Source: Mycobacterium vicinigordonae (GTDB taxonomy: Bacteria > Actinomycetota > Actinomycetes > Mycobacteriales > Mycobacteriaceae). Taken from it: 64,000 nucleotides of DNA. Below the pieces are notes generated by a model that saw nothing but the letters and a program-made list of their open reading frames with translations, did no database searches and was not told the DNA's origin. Location: the NCBI RefSeq assembly GCF_013466425.1, contig NZ_CP059165.1, positions 248,001-312,000 of the forward strand, given 5' to 3'. Below are positions 19,076 to 27,867 of the stretch, one piece after another (position 1 is the stretch's first letter; each line of letters opens with the position of its first letter). The translations under genes were made by a program, and so were the position numbers.

Positions 19076-19675
19076 TCTCAGCCAATAGCCAGGGGTTCGC
19101 GGAAATCACTTTCCCAACGCAGGCGGACGGAGACCCGGCTGCGCATCGCCGCGGCGGCCGCCCGGCTGGTCGCCGAAGTGGGTCTGGCGGGGGCCACCGT
19201 GGAGCGCATCGCCGATGTGGCCGGCATCAGCCGGGCCACGTTCTTCCGCTACTTCAACTCCAAGGAAGACGCGGTGGCCGAAGGGGTGAACGTGCATTGG
19301 CTGGGGCGAATTACCGCCGCGCTGGCGCATCAACCCGTGCAGCTCTCCGCGATCGATGCCGTGGTGGCCGCATTCGGCGAACTCGCCGACGGCTTTGCCG
19401 AGATCGAAGACCAGGTGCGCGAACTGGCAGTCCTCACGAGGTCGTCCGAAACGTTGGACGCCTGGACGCTGCACATCTACGTCCGGTACGAAGTGGCGAT
19501 CGCCGAGCTCATCGCGCCGCGGATGAGCGGGTTAACAGCGCAGGATGCGCGACCGCGACTGATCGGCGCGCTGGCCATGGCCACGGTCCGGATCGCCCTA
19601 GACGATTGGCTGGCCCACGGGGGCTCGTTGCCCGAGCGGGTTCGCCGCGGGTTGTGCGCCGTGGAAATCCACTAG
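19073..19675 (+). CDS. TetR-family transcriptional regulator
   Basis: A 200-residue repressor with an N-terminal helix-turn-helix (TVERIADVAGISRATFFRYF, about residues 42-61, after ETRLRIAAAAARLVAEVGL) and a ligand-binding C-terminal domain. It is divergent from the DUF1214-sulfotransferase pair with only 17 bases between start codons. The perfect dyad covering both starts strongly suggests autoregulation and control of that pair. An in-frame stop lies just upstream of ATG 19073, so the start is fixed and the message is probably leaderless. Confidence 0.92.
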   Translation: MSQPIARGSRKSLSQRRRTETRLRIAAAAARLVAEVGLAGATVERIADVAGISRATFFRYFNSKEDAVAEGVNVHWLGRITAALAHQPVQLSAIDAVVAAFGELADGFAEIEDQVRELAVLTRSSETLDAWTLHIYVRYEVAIAELIAPRMSGLTAQDARPRLIGALAMATVRIALDDWLAHGGSLPERVRRGLCAVEIH

Positions 19676-19815
19676 CTAGGTGTTCGGATCCCCGAGGGCT
19701 TACGCCGTGAAGTGCTGGGGTGCCGTAACGTCATTCGCGCGCTGTCATGTGGAGGCCCCGCGCGATCTTCGGGTGCCGCAACCGGTTTGTGCCGCGATAG
19801 GGGGCTGATCTTTCG

Positions 19816-21087
19816 TTGAGTGCAGCGGTTGCCGAGTTGGTTTCAGCTGTGCTTCTGGCAATGGTATTGCTGGCGGCGGTGGTCCGGCCGTTCGGCTGGC
19901 CGGAGGCTGTGGTTGCCGTGCCTGCGGCGGCGATTGTGGTTGCCATCGGCGCGGTTTCGGTAAAGGACGCCCGCAGCGAGATACTCGGGCTGGCGCCGGT
20001 GGTCGGGTTCTTGGCTGCGGTCCTAGTGCTGTCTCAGGCATGCGCCGACGAGGGACTCTTCGCCTGGTGTGGAGCTTGGATGGCTCGTGCCGCCGGGAAC
20101 CGATCTCAACAATTGCTGCTCGCAGTCTTCGCCGTGGCGTCGCTGGTGACGGTGGTGTTCAGCCTGGACGCGACCGTCATGTTGCTGACGCCGGTGGTGT
20201 CGGCCACCGCGGCCAAGCTCCGAGTGCGCGCTCGCCCGCACTTGTACGCTTGTGCGCACTTGTCCAACAGCGCCTCGTTGCTGCTTCCGGTATCAAATTT
20301 GACGAACCTATTGGCGCTGTCCGCCAGCGGCCTGAGCTTCACGCGGTTCACCGCGCTGATGGCGTTGCCGTGGATCGCGGCGATCGGCGTGGAATACGTT
20401 GTGTTCCGTCGCTTTTTCTCCAGGGATCTGATGGCCGCGGAGCCGCAACCGCGCAACGCGGACGATCTGCGCGATGCGGCTCCGAAATTCGCGATCATCA
20501 CCGTTGCCGCCACACTGGCCGGATTCGTGGTCACCTCGGCCGTCGACGTCAATCCCGCCTGGGCGGCCGCCGCCGGTGCGCTGGTCCTGGCCACACGTGC
20601 TGCCGTGCGGCGCAAGGCGAGTCTTCGCGCGATCGTCCGGGCAGCCGACCCGCCGTTTTTGATCTTCGTGCTCGCTTTGGGCGTGGTGGTGCGCGCAGTT
20701 ATCGACAACGGACTCGATGATGTCCTGCGCAGCTGGCTACCGCACCCCGATGGCCTGCTCAGCTTGTTGGCGATCGCCGCACTTGCCGCGGTAGCAGCCA
20801 ATGTGGTGAATAACCTGCCCGCGGTGCTGATGTTGGTCCCGCTGGTTGCCCCGACCGGTCCGGCGGCGGTGATGGCCGTGCTGATCGGAGTAAACATCGG
20901 TCCGAATCTCACCTACACGGGTTCCCTTGCCACCATGCTGTGGCGGCGTGTGTTGCGCCGGAACCAGCACAGCACCAGCCTGGCCGTTTTCACGAAACTG
21001 GGTTTGCTCACCGCGCCGGCGGCCATTGCCGTGGCGGTCGCCGCGCTCTGGGCCGGACTGCAGCTCATCGGAACCGGATCACCATGA
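19816..21087 (+). CDS. ArsB/SLC13-like membrane transporter
   Basis: A 423-residue integral membrane protein of the ion transporter superfamily, with about ten to eleven helices. Two motif regions typical of ArsB/NhaD-like carriers are visible: SLDATVMLLTPVVSATAAKL with LSNSASLLLPVSNLTNLLA, and NVVNNLPAVLMLVPLV with GVNIGPNLTYTGSLATMLWRR. Relatives are named arsenite exporters (ArsB1/ArsB2 of M. tuberculosis). No arsR or arsC is nearby, so arsenite specificity is uncertain. The start appears to be TTG 19816; GTG/ATG codons further in would remove part of the first helix. It is followed by a small transporter gene. Confidence 0.8.
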   Translation: MSAAVAELVSAVLLAMVLLAAVVRPFGWPEAVVAVPAAAIVVAIGAVSVKDARSEILGLAPVVGFLAAVLVLSQACADEGLFAWCGAWMARAAGNRSQQLLLAVFAVASLVTVVFSLDATVMLLTPVVSATAAKLRVRARPHLYACAHLSNSASLLLPVSNLTNLLALSASGLSFTRFTALMALPWIAAIGVEYVVFRRFFSRDLMAAEPQPRNADDLRDAAPKFAIITVAATLAGFVVTSAVDVNPAWAAAAGALVLATRAAVRRKASLRAIVRAADPPFLIFVLALGVVVRAVIDNGLDDVLRSWLPHPDGLLSLLAIAALAAVAANVVNNLPAVLMLVPLVAPTGPAAVMAVLIGVNIGPNLTYTGSLATMLWRRVLRRNQHSTSLAVFTKLGLLTAPAAIAVAVAALWAGLQLIGTGSP

Positions 21088-21128
21088 CGTCGGGCGCGGT
21101 CAATCGACACAGCAGATGGAGGCTAACG

Positions 21129-21584
21129 ATGACGTCGACCAGTGCGCTATGGATCTTTCCGCTGATTGCTGCCGGCGGAGTGCTCCAAGCAATGGGCGGA
21201 CCCATGAACAATATGTTGCGGGTCTCGCTCGTCAATCCGTGGCTGGCTACTCTCGTATCATTCGGACTCATCGTGCCGGTTTTCCTGGTCATTGCCGCGG
21301 TATTCATCCGTCCGCTCCCGACTTCTGCGGCCATTGCCGGAATGCCGTGGTGGGCTCCGCTGGGCGGGATCGTCGGTTCACTTGCGGTCGTTGCGGGGCT
21401 GCTGTTCATCGGCACTGTCGGCGCGGGTACGTACGCAGCGCTGACCGTGAGTGCCAACTTGTTGACCTCGGTACTCATCGACCACTTCGGCTGGTTGGGG
21501 GTGGCCCCCCACCAGATCACGCCCGTCCGCGTGATCGGCGCGGTCCTGTTGGTGGTCGGCGTCATCTGTATCACCGTCGGATAG
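21129..21584 (+). CDS. DMT-superfamily transporter, YdcZ/DUF606 type
   Basis: A 151-residue protein with five hydrophobic helices, collinear with the YdcZ (DUF606) half-size drug/metabolite transporters, which usually act as dimers. Typical segments are GPMNNMLRVSLVNPWLATLVS and GTYAALTVSANLLTSVLIDHFGW, written here in parts of the first and fourth helices. ATG 21129 is chosen for its GGAGG at 21118-21122, six bases upstream; an earlier ATG (21084) overlaps the preceding stop as ATGA and would add 15 polar residues. Cargo is unknown. It probably shares the transcript of the ArsB-like carrier. Confidence 0.85.
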   Translation: MTSTSALWIFPLIAAGGVLQAMGGPMNNMLRVSLVNPWLATLVSFGLIVPVFLVIAAVFIRPLPTSAAIAGMPWWAPLGGIVGSLAVVAGLLFIGTVGAGTYAALTVSANLLTSVLIDHFGWLGVAPHQITPVRVIGAVLLVVGVICITVG

Positions 21585-21631
21585 CGGCAGGCGCGGCGTG
21601 CGCCGAAATAGCCGAATCGACGGTTGATGGT

Positions 21632-22216
21632 TTAGCGGCCGTGCGCGGCGGCGGTCACCGCTGCCGCCACCAATCGCGTGGTCTGCTCGGCCCGTTTACG
21701 TGAATACCGTTGTGCGTCAGAAAGAATCGGATATACCACGCCGCCGACGATGGCGTCGGCCGCCGACTCGGCGGTGGCCTTGTCGACACCTCCGGCGATC
21801 AGGCGGTTGCGGACGCTGTCGTGCAACGGCTTGCTGAACCCATCTCGAAGCCGGGCGCCGGTGTCCTCATGCTCCATGCCGGCGACGGTCAGGGTGCGTA
21901 GCATCGCCGCGCCGCGGCTGGTGGTCAGGGTCGCGGCGAGCTTGCCCATCCACTCGACGAGGTCGGCGGCCAGATCGTCAGTGTGCTTCATCGACGCCAG
22001 GATCTTGTCCGCATCTTCGAGCACCACGTCGGCGACGAGGGCGGGGCGGCTGCGCCACCACCGGTAGATGGTCTGCTTGCCGACGCCGGCTTTGGCCGCC
22101 ACCGCCTCGATCGTCAAGCCGTCGAAACCGCGCTCAAGGAGCAACTCGCGCGTAGCGGTCACGATTGCCGTACGCGACTTCTCGCTGCGCCGTCGTGACC
22201 CGAGATCGGTTGGCAT
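21632..22216 (-). CDS. TetR-family transcriptional regulator
   Basis: A 194-residue TetR protein. The helix-turn-helix is [21 protein letters not shown] (about 34-54), a Trp-rich variant seen in a large actinobacterial subfamily. The C-terminal part resembles TetR_C_11-type domains. It is convergent with the small transporter and divergent from the acyl-CoA dehydrogenase gene. A 19-base imperfect palindrome in the 182-base gap is the likely operator, so control of the fadE-thiolase-DUF35 operon and of itself is the simplest proposal. Confidence 0.9.
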   Translation of the reverse strand: MPTDLGSRRRSEKSRTAIVTATRELLLERGFDGLTIEAVAAKAGVGKQTIYRWWRSRPALVADVVLEDADKILASMKHTDDLAADLVEWMGKLAATLTTSRGAAMLRTLTVAGMEHEDTGARLRDGFSKPLHDSVRNRLIAGGVDKATAESAADAIVGGVVYPILSDAQRYSRKRAEQTTRLVAAAVTAAAHGR

Positions 22217-22311
22217 CCAGTGATCCTCGTTCGTATCGTGTTCGAGCTACCGGGGTGCCCGGGGCTGGCTTTACAGATCTCGGGACGCCCCGTAATGTTC
22301 TCCTCTGCGAG

Positions 22312-22330
22312 ACGAGACGGTTCGTCTTGT
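22312..22330. promoter_or_regulatory. Candidate TetR operator upstream of the acyl-CoA dehydrogenase
   Basis: The core AGACG-GTT-CGTCT (22315-22327) is perfectly symmetric, and outer AC/GT pairs extend it to 22312-22330 with one mismatch per arm. It lies between the divergent tetR (start 22216) and fadE-like (start 22399) genes. Confidence 0.55.
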
Positions 22331-22398
22331 AGAATGAAAGGATAGCAGTCCGTGCGGCCGAAGCCGAGCCCCGTTTTCTTGGGCCTGACCACTAGGCC

Positions 22399-24648
22399 GT
22401 GCTCGTGACCCTCGGGCTGACCGCGGAGCAACAAGACCTCAGTGAGGCCGTCGCGCAGTTCGCGGCACGCCACGCCCCGGTGGCCGCCACGCGGGACAGC
22501 TTCCAGGCGCTCGCCAGCGGCGAGCTTCCGCCGTGGTGGGATGCATTGATTGCCAACGGGTTTCACGCTGTCCATTTGCCGGAGCACGTCGGCGGACAAG
22601 GTGGCCGGCTGGTGGACTGCGCCTGCGTGCTGGAGGCCGCCGCCAAGGCGCTGCTGCCCGGACCGCTACTGCCCACCGTCGCGGCAGGCGCTGTCGCGCT
22701 ACTAGCCGATGCCACTCCCGCCGCCGAGTCGCTGCTCCGCGACCTCGCCGCCGGCACTCCCGCAGCGGTGGTCCTGGCGAACGGTGCCGACTTCCACGCA
22801 CGCCGAGACGGTGGGGAGTGGGTAGTCACCGGCGCCTCGGACATCACCGAAGGCGTCCGCTCTGCGCGGGTGATTCTGCTGGCCGCCGGTACCCAAGACG
22901 GTGACGTGGTGTGGGTACCGGTCGAGCCCGGAACACCCTCCGCTGTAATCGAATCCGTGTCAGGCACCGACCTCGTCGTCGACGTCGGCCAGTTGCGTCT
23001 CGACGAGTACACCGCAGCAGACGTGCTCACCGGCATCGATCCCGACCGGGCCGAATGCGTCGTGGCAGGATTGGTGGCCAGTAGCACGGCCGGTATCACC
23101 CAGTGGTGCGTGGCCGCGGTCACCGCGCATCTGCGCATCCGCGAGCAATTCGGCAAAGTGATCGGTACCTTCCAGGCCTTGCAGCACAATGCGGCAATGT
23201 TGCTGATCAACAGCGAATTGGCAACGGCGGCAGCCTGGGATGCCGTGGGGGCGAGCAACGAATCGCTGGACCAGCACCGCATCGCTGCGGCCGGCGCGGT
23301 GGTGATCGCGATCTCGCCGGCGCCGGACCTGGTGCTCGACGCACTCACGCTGTTCGGCGCCATCGGTTTCACCTGGGAACACGATGTGCACCTGTACTGG
23401 CGGCGAGCGATCAGCTTGGCGGCTTCACTCGGCCCGGTGAACCGCTGGGCCCGGCGATTGGGCCGGCTGACCTGTGCCGAACAGCGCGACATGTCAGTCG
23501 ATCTGGGCGACGAGGACTCCGAGTTTCGGTCGACAGTTGCCCAAACTCTGGATGCCGCGATGCAATTGCGGAATGACAAGCCCGGCCGCCAGGGTGACTA
23601 CGAGTACTTCAAGACCGGTCAGCAACGCACTCTGATCGCCGAGGCGAGTCTGATTGCGCCGCACTGGCCTGCGCCGTGGGGGCTCGATGCCGGCCCGCTG
23701 CGGCAGCTCATCATCGACGACGAATTCGGCAAACGGCCGGACCTGGTCCGGCCCTCGCTGGGCATCGCCGAGTGGATTCTGCCCTCCGTGCTGGCCGGCG
23801 GGTCGAAGGAGTTGCAGCAGCGACTGATTCCGCCGACGCAGCGCGGCGAGATCGCCTGGTGTCAGCTGTTCAGTGAACCGGGAGCCGGGTCTGATCTGGC
23901 CGCACTGTCCACCCGCGCCACCAAGGTGGACGGCGGCTGGAAAGTCAACGGGCACAAGATCTGGACGTCGATGGCGCACCGGGCAGATTTCGGTGCGTTA
24001 CTAGCCCGCACCGACCCAGCGGCCAGCAAGCACCGCGGCATCGGCTATTTCATCCTCGACATGAATTCACCCGGGATCGAGATCCAGCCCATCAAGACCG
24101 CGACCGGTGAAGCGCACTTTAACGAGGTGTTCCTCACCGATGTCTTCGTACCCGACGACATGCTGCTCGGCGACCCGGTTGGCGGCTGGAGCCTGGCGAT
24201 CGCGACCATGGCCGAAGAGCGTTCGGCGATCAGCGGTTACGTTAAGTTCGATCGTGCCGCCGCGCTACGCCGACTGGCTTCCGAAGACGGGCCCGACCGC
24301 GAGGATGCGCTGCGCGCACTGGGTGAACTCGACGCGTACACCCACGCGATCAAGGCGCTCGGCGTGCGCGAGACCATCCGGTTGCTCGATGGACAGGCGT
24401 CCGGTCCGGCGTCGAGCATCGCCAAGGTCGCGATGAATGTGTTGCTGCGCCGCACATTCGAGGCCACGTTACAGTTGACGGGTCGCCGCGCGATGGTCAC
24501 CGATGCCGAGTCCGGTTCGGAATTCAATCCCGAATCGAGCATCGTCGAGTCTTACCTGCACCTGCCCGCCGAATTGATCGGCGGCGGAACCCGGGAAATT
24601 CAGCTCAACATCATCGCCCAGATGATCCTGGGCTTACCTCGCAAATAA
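22399..24648 (+). CDS. Double-domain acyl-CoA dehydrogenase (FadE34-like)
   Basis: A 749-residue fusion of two acyl-CoA dehydrogenase domains, about 1-365 and 375-749. Mycobacterial single-chain enzymes of this form include FadE34 and FadE6. They desaturate acyl-CoA at C2-C3, and FadE34 acts in cholesterol side-chain breakdown. The first half carries FGAIGFTWEHDVHLYWRRA, whose Glu is the expected catalytic base. The second half has the FAD-contacting CQLFSEPGAGSDLAALSTRA and WKVNGHKIWTS segments and ends with LIGGGTREIQLNIIAQ. The start is GTG 22399. The thiolase-like gene begins 9 bases downstream, forming an operon with it and the DUF35 gene. Confidence 0.92.
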   Translation: MLVTLGLTAEQQDLSEAVAQFAARHAPVAATRDSFQALASGELPPWWDALIANGFHAVHLPEHVGGQGGRLVDCACVLEAAAKALLPGPLLPTVAAGAVALLADATPAAESLLRDLAAGTPAAVVLANGADFHARRDGGEWVVTGASDITEGVRSARVILLAAGTQDGDVVWVPVEPGTPSAVIESVSGTDLVVDVGQLRLDEYTAADVLTGIDPDRAECVVAGLVASSTAGITQWCVAAVTAHLRIREQFGKVIGTFQALQHNAAMLLINSELATAAAWDAVGASNESLDQHRIAAAGAVVIAISPAPDLVLDALTLFGAIGFTWEHDVHLYWRRAISLAASLGPVNRWARRLGRLTCAEQRDMSVDLGDEDSEFRSTVAQTLDAAMQLRNDKPGRQGDYEYFKTGQQRTLIAEASLIAPHWPAPWGLDAGPLRQLIIDDEFGKRPDLVRPSLGIAEWILPSVLAGGSKELQQRLIPPTQRGEIAWCQLFSEPGAGSDLAALSTRATKVDGGWKVNGHKIWTSMAHRADFGALLARTDPAASKHRGIGYFILDMNSPGIEIQPIKTATGEAHFNEVFLTDVFVPDDMLLGDPVGGWSLAIATMAEERSAISGYVKFDRAAALRRLASEDGPDREDALRALGELDAYTHAIKALGVRETIRLLDGQASGPASSIAKVAMNVLLRRTFEATLQLTGRRAMVTDAESGSEFNPESSIVESYLHLPAELIGGGTREIQLNIIAQMILGLPRK

Positions 24649-24657
24649 GGAGGCCGA

Positions 24658-25866
24658 ATGGGATTACGCGGAGAAGCCGCTATTGTCGGATACGTCGAAT
24701 TGCCACCGGTGCGGCTCAGCAAGGCGTCGCCGGCGCCGTTCGTCCTGGAACAGTGGGCCGAACTTGCCGCCGCCGCGCTCGACGACGCCGGCCTGCCGGG
24801 CGACGTCGTGAACGGCATCGTGGCATCACACCTAGCCGAGTCGCAGATCTTCGTGCCGTCCACGATCGCCGAATACCTCGGCATGCCAGCACGATTCGCC
24901 GAGCTAGTCGATCTCGGCGGTGCCAGCGCCGCCGCGATGGTGTGGCGGGCGGCCGCGGTGATCGAACTCGGCGTGTGTGACGCCGTGTTGTGCGCGCTGC
25001 CGGCCCGCTACATCACACCGTCGTCGAAGAAGAAACCCAGACCAATGGTGGACGCCATGTTCTTCGGCTCGTCGAGCAACCAATACGGTTCTCCGCAAGC
25101 CGAATTCGAGATTCCATACGGAAACCTCGGCCAGAACGGCCCATACGGTCAGGTCGCGCAGCGGTACGCTGCGGTCTACGGATACGACGAGCGTGCGATG
25201 GCCAAGCTCGTTGTCGATCAACGGGTCAACGCCAACCACACCGAGGGCGCGATCTGGAAGGACAAGACGCTCACGGTCGACGATGTCCTGGCTAGCCCGG
25301 TCATTGCGGACCCACTGCACATGCTGGAGATCGTGATGCCGTGCGTCGGGGGCGCCGCCGTCGTCGTGGCCAACGCCGATCTGGCCCGAAGGTCCAAGAA
25401 CCGCCCGGTGTGGATCAAAGGATTCGGCGAGAACGTGCCGTTCAAGACACCGACCTACGCCGAGGATCTGCTCAACACGCCGATGGCAGCCGCCGCCGAT
25501 ACCGCGTTCGCGATGACGGATCTGGCACGCGACCAGATGGACATGGTCTCCATCTACGACTGCTACACCATCACCGTGATGCTGTCGCTGGAGGACGCCG
25601 GATTCTGCGAAAAGGGAAAGGGTTTAGAGTTCATCGCCAACCACGATCTCACCTTCCGCGGCGATTTCCCGCTCAACACTGCTGGCGGCCAACTCGGATT
25701 CGGGCAGGCCGGATTGGCCGGCGGCATGCACCACGTGTGTGACGCCACCCGCCAGATCATGGGCCGTGCCGGCGCGGCACAGGTGGCCGACTGCAACCGC
25801 GCGTTCGTGTCGGGCAACGGCGGAATCCTGTCCGAGCAGACGGCACTCGTCCTCCAAGGAGACTGA
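24658..25866 (+). CDS. Thiolase-superfamily lipid-transfer/aldolase protein (Ltp2-like)
   Basis: A 402-residue thiolase-fold protein, start ATG 24658 with AAGGAGG just upstream. The position of the reactive Cys of true thiolases is occupied by VDLGGASAAAM, so it cannot form the usual acyl-enzyme. Instead it carries VSIYDCYTITVML near residue 300, the YDxY/YDxF region of SCP-x/Ltp2-like proteins; Ltp2 works with a DUF35 partner as a retro-aldolase on steroid side chains. The immediately following DUF35 gene, two bases away, is the expected partner. C-C cleavage of a beta-hydroxyacyl-CoA is therefore the favoured role. Confidence 0.88.
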   Translation: MGLRGEAAIVGYVELPPVRLSKASPAPFVLEQWAELAAAALDDAGLPGDVVNGIVASHLAESQIFVPSTIAEYLGMPARFAELVDLGGASAAAMVWRAAAVIELGVCDAVLCALPARYITPSSKKKPRPMVDAMFFGSSSNQYGSPQAEFEIPYGNLGQNGPYGQVAQRYAAVYGYDERAMAKLVVDQRVNANHTEGAIWKDKTLTVDDVLASPVIADPLHMLEIVMPCVGGAAVVVANADLARRSKNRPVWIKGFGENVPFKTPTYAEDLLNTPMAAAADTAFAMTDLARDQMDMVSIYDCYTITVMLSLEDAGFCEKGKGLEFIANHDLTFRGDFPLNTAGGQLGFGQAGLAGGMHHVCDATRQIMGRAGAAQVADCNRAFVSGNGGILSEQTALVLQGD

Positions 25867-25868
25867 CA

Positions 25869-26279
25869 ATGAACTTCGACCGGCCGATGCCCGTCAAAAC
25901 GCCTACCACTTCCCCCTTTTGGGACGCGCTGGCCCAGCACCGCATCAAGATCCAGTATTCGCCGTCGTCGCAGAGCTTTGTGTTCTACCCGCGGGTGCGA
26001 GCTCCCCGGACATTGGCGGACGACCTGGAATGGCGGGAGATCTCCGGGATGGGGACGCTGTACTCCTACACCGTCGCCCACCGTCCGGTTAGCCCGCATT
26101 TCGCCGACGCGGTGCCACAACTGCTCGCCATCGTCGAATGGGACGAGGGCCCAAGGTTTTCCACCGAGATGGTCAACATCGAACCCGACCAGCTCAGAGT
26201 AGGCATGCGGGTGCGGCCGGTGTATTGCGACTACCCCGAGCATGACGTAACCATGCTGCGGTACGAACCCGCCGACTGA
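25869..26279 (+). CDS. DUF35 OB-fold protein without zinc ribbon, aldolase partner
   Basis: A 136-residue DUF35 protein (ChsH2 C-terminal type) with the OB-fold pattern GTLYSYTVAHRPVSPHF and LRVGMRVRPVYCDY. Usual members have a rubredoxin-like zinc ribbon with two CxxC pairs near the N terminus. Here that region reads IQYSPSSQSFVFYPRVRAP and has no cysteine, so zinc is presumably not bound. It lies two bases after the Ltp2-like gene and should form a complex with its product. The stop codon is the loop of a hairpin terminator. Confidence 0.88.
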   Translation: MNFDRPMPVKTPTTSPFWDALAQHRIKIQYSPSSQSFVFYPRVRAPRTLADDLEWREISGMGTLYSYTVAHRPVSPHFADAVPQLLAIVEWDEGPRFSTEMVNIEPDQLRVGMRVRPVYCDYPEHDVTMLRYEPAD

Positions 26280-26288
26280 GTCGGCGGG
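26268..26288. terminator. Bidirectional hairpin with the stop codon as its loop
   Basis: CCCGCCGAC (26268-26276) and GTCGGCGGG (26280-26288) are exact reverse complements; the three loop bases TGA are the stop codon of the DUF35 gene. It sits between convergent genes, with the aldehyde dehydrogenase stop at 26297. It lacks a T-run, as mycobacterial terminators often do. Confidence 0.65.
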
Positions 26289-26296
26289 TCACCCGA

Positions 26297-27751
26297 CTAC
26301 ATCTGCGCCCAGACGATCTTGGTCTGCAAGTAGGTTTCCAGGCCGGCCTTGCCGGATTCGTAACCCCAGCCGGACTGCTTGTAGCCACCAAACGGCATCG
26401 AGTGGTCGAATTGCATCTGGCAGTTCAGCCCGACCGTTCCGGCCTTGAGGCGCTTGGCGATTCGGTGCGCCCGGCCGAGGTCCTTGGTCCAGCATGTCGC
26501 CGCTAGCCCGTAGGTGCTGTCATTGGCCAGGGCGACCGCTTCGTCCTCGGTGTCGAACGGGATGACCGCCACCACCGGGCCGAAGATCTCCTCCTGGAAC
26601 AGCCTGCTCGTGGTGGCGACATTGGTGAGCACGGTCGGACGGATGAAGTAGCCCTTACGGTCCACCCGCTGTCCGCCGGTGACGACCTCGACCCCGTCGG
26701 CCCGTCCTTGTTCGAGGTAACCCATGACCCGGGTGAGCTGCTTCTGGCTGATCAGCGGACCGATCAAACTGCCCTCATCCTTGGGGCCGCCCTGCGGCAG
26801 GCTGTCCGCGACCTTCGCGAGTTGCTCGACGAACTGCTCGTAGATCCCGCGCTGGACGAAGATGCGCGACCCGCACACACAGGCCTGACCGGAGTGGATG
26901 AAGGTGCCGAACGCGGCCATTGGGACGGCCTTGCTCAGGTCCGCGTCGTCGAAGACAACCACCGGTGACTTCCCGCCCAATTCCAGGGTGACCTTCTTCA
27001 GATTGCTGTCACCGGCGGCGTGCACGATCGCGCGGCCGACTTCGGTCGAGCCGGTGAAGGCGACCTTTTCCACGTCGGGGTGTGCGGTGATCGCCGCGCC
27101 CGCGGTGTGTCCGTAGCCCAGCAGCAGGTTCGCCACGCCTTCGGGTATGCCGGCCTCGTGCAGGATGTTGTCGAGGACCAGCGCCGACAACGGCGTCTCC
27201 TCGGCCGGCTTCACCACGCTGCTGCATCCCGCCGCCAGCGACGGCGCGAGCTTGGCGCAGAAATTGAAGACCGGCCCGTTCCACGGGAAGATCAGCCCCA
27301 CCACGCCGTAGGGCTCCTTGAGCGTGTAGGCATGCTGATGCGAGTCGATCCCGGTGAGTCCGCCGGTGTGCACGTCGGCCGCGATGCCCTCGATCTTGGT
27401 GCACCATCCGGCGTAGTACCGGAAGAACTCCGAGCCGACGGTCACGGTGCCCTGGGCCTGCAACGGCGTCATGCCGGCGTTCAGCGATTCCAGCTCGGCC
27501 AGCAGCCCAGCGTTCTGGTCGATCAGTTCGCCGACCCGCCACAGGATCTTGGCCCGTTCGCTGGGTGGCTTGTCCCGCCAGACACCGGACTCGAAAGACT
27601 CCCTGGCTCGCGTAACGGCGGCGTCGACGGCCTCTGGGCCGCAGTCTTTGAATTCGGTGACCTGCTCTTCGGTGGCAGGGTCGACAACCGTGATGGACTC
27701 ACCGGTGCCGGGGCGCTTGCTGATTTCGTCCAATACCGACTGGAGCGTCAT
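26297..27751 (-). CDS. NAD(P)-dependent aldehyde dehydrogenase
   Basis: A 484-residue aldehyde dehydrogenase oxidising aldehydes to acids. The catalytic Cys lies in HSGQACVCGSR (about residue 290) and the general base Glu in VTLELGGKSPV (about 256). The cofactor site is PWNGPVFNFCAKLAPSLAAG with TGSTEVGR. Overall it is close to betaine/phenylacetaldehyde-type dehydrogenases. It is preceded by a LacI-type operator 38 bases upstream and by the lacI gene on the same strand, so induction by a pathway metabolite is likely. It converges on the fadE-thiolase-DUF35 operon. The natural aldehyde is unknown. Confidence 0.93.
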   Translation of the reverse strand: MTLQSVLDEISKRPGTGESITVVDPATEEQVTEFKDCGPEAVDAAVTRARESFESGVWRDKPPSERAKILWRVGELIDQNAGLLAELESLNAGMTPLQAQGTVTVGSEFFRYYAGWCTKIEGIAADVHTGGLTGIDSHQHAYTLKEPYGVVGLIFPWNGPVFNFCAKLAPSLAAGCSSVVKPAEETPLSALVLDNILHEAGIPEGVANLLLGYGHTAGAAITAHPDVEKVAFTGSTEVGRAIVHAAGDSNLKKVTLELGGKSPVVVFDDADLSKAVPMAAFGTFIHSGQACVCGSRIFVQRGIYEQFVEQLAKVADSLPQGGPKDEGSLIGPLISQKQLTRVMGYLEQGRADGVEVVTGGQRVDRKGYFIRPTVLTNVATTSRLFQEEIFGPVVAVIPFDTEDEAVALANDSTYGLAATCWTKDLGRAHRIAKRLKAGTVGLNCQMQFDHSMPFGGYKQSGWGYESGKAGLETYLQTKIVWAQM

Positions 27752-27789
27752 CGGTACTCCTCCTTGAGTGACTGACCCGTCAGACGGGA

Positions 27790-27805
27790 GGTTATGCGCT
27801 TAACC
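27790..27805. promoter_or_regulatory. LacI-family operator upstream of aldehyde dehydrogenase
   Basis: GGTTATGC-GCTTAACC is a 16-base even palindrome with one mismatched pair and a central GC step, the architecture of LacI/PurR/CcpA-type sites. The right half GCTTAACC recurs exactly at 27852-27859, 54 bases away and just downstream of the lacI stop. The pair flanks the aldehyde dehydrogenase promoter region. Confidence 0.65.
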
Positions 27806-27867
27806 ATGTGATGTCCAGCGCCCCGGGAGTCGCCGTGCCCGATGCTGAACCGCTTAACCTTTCACAG

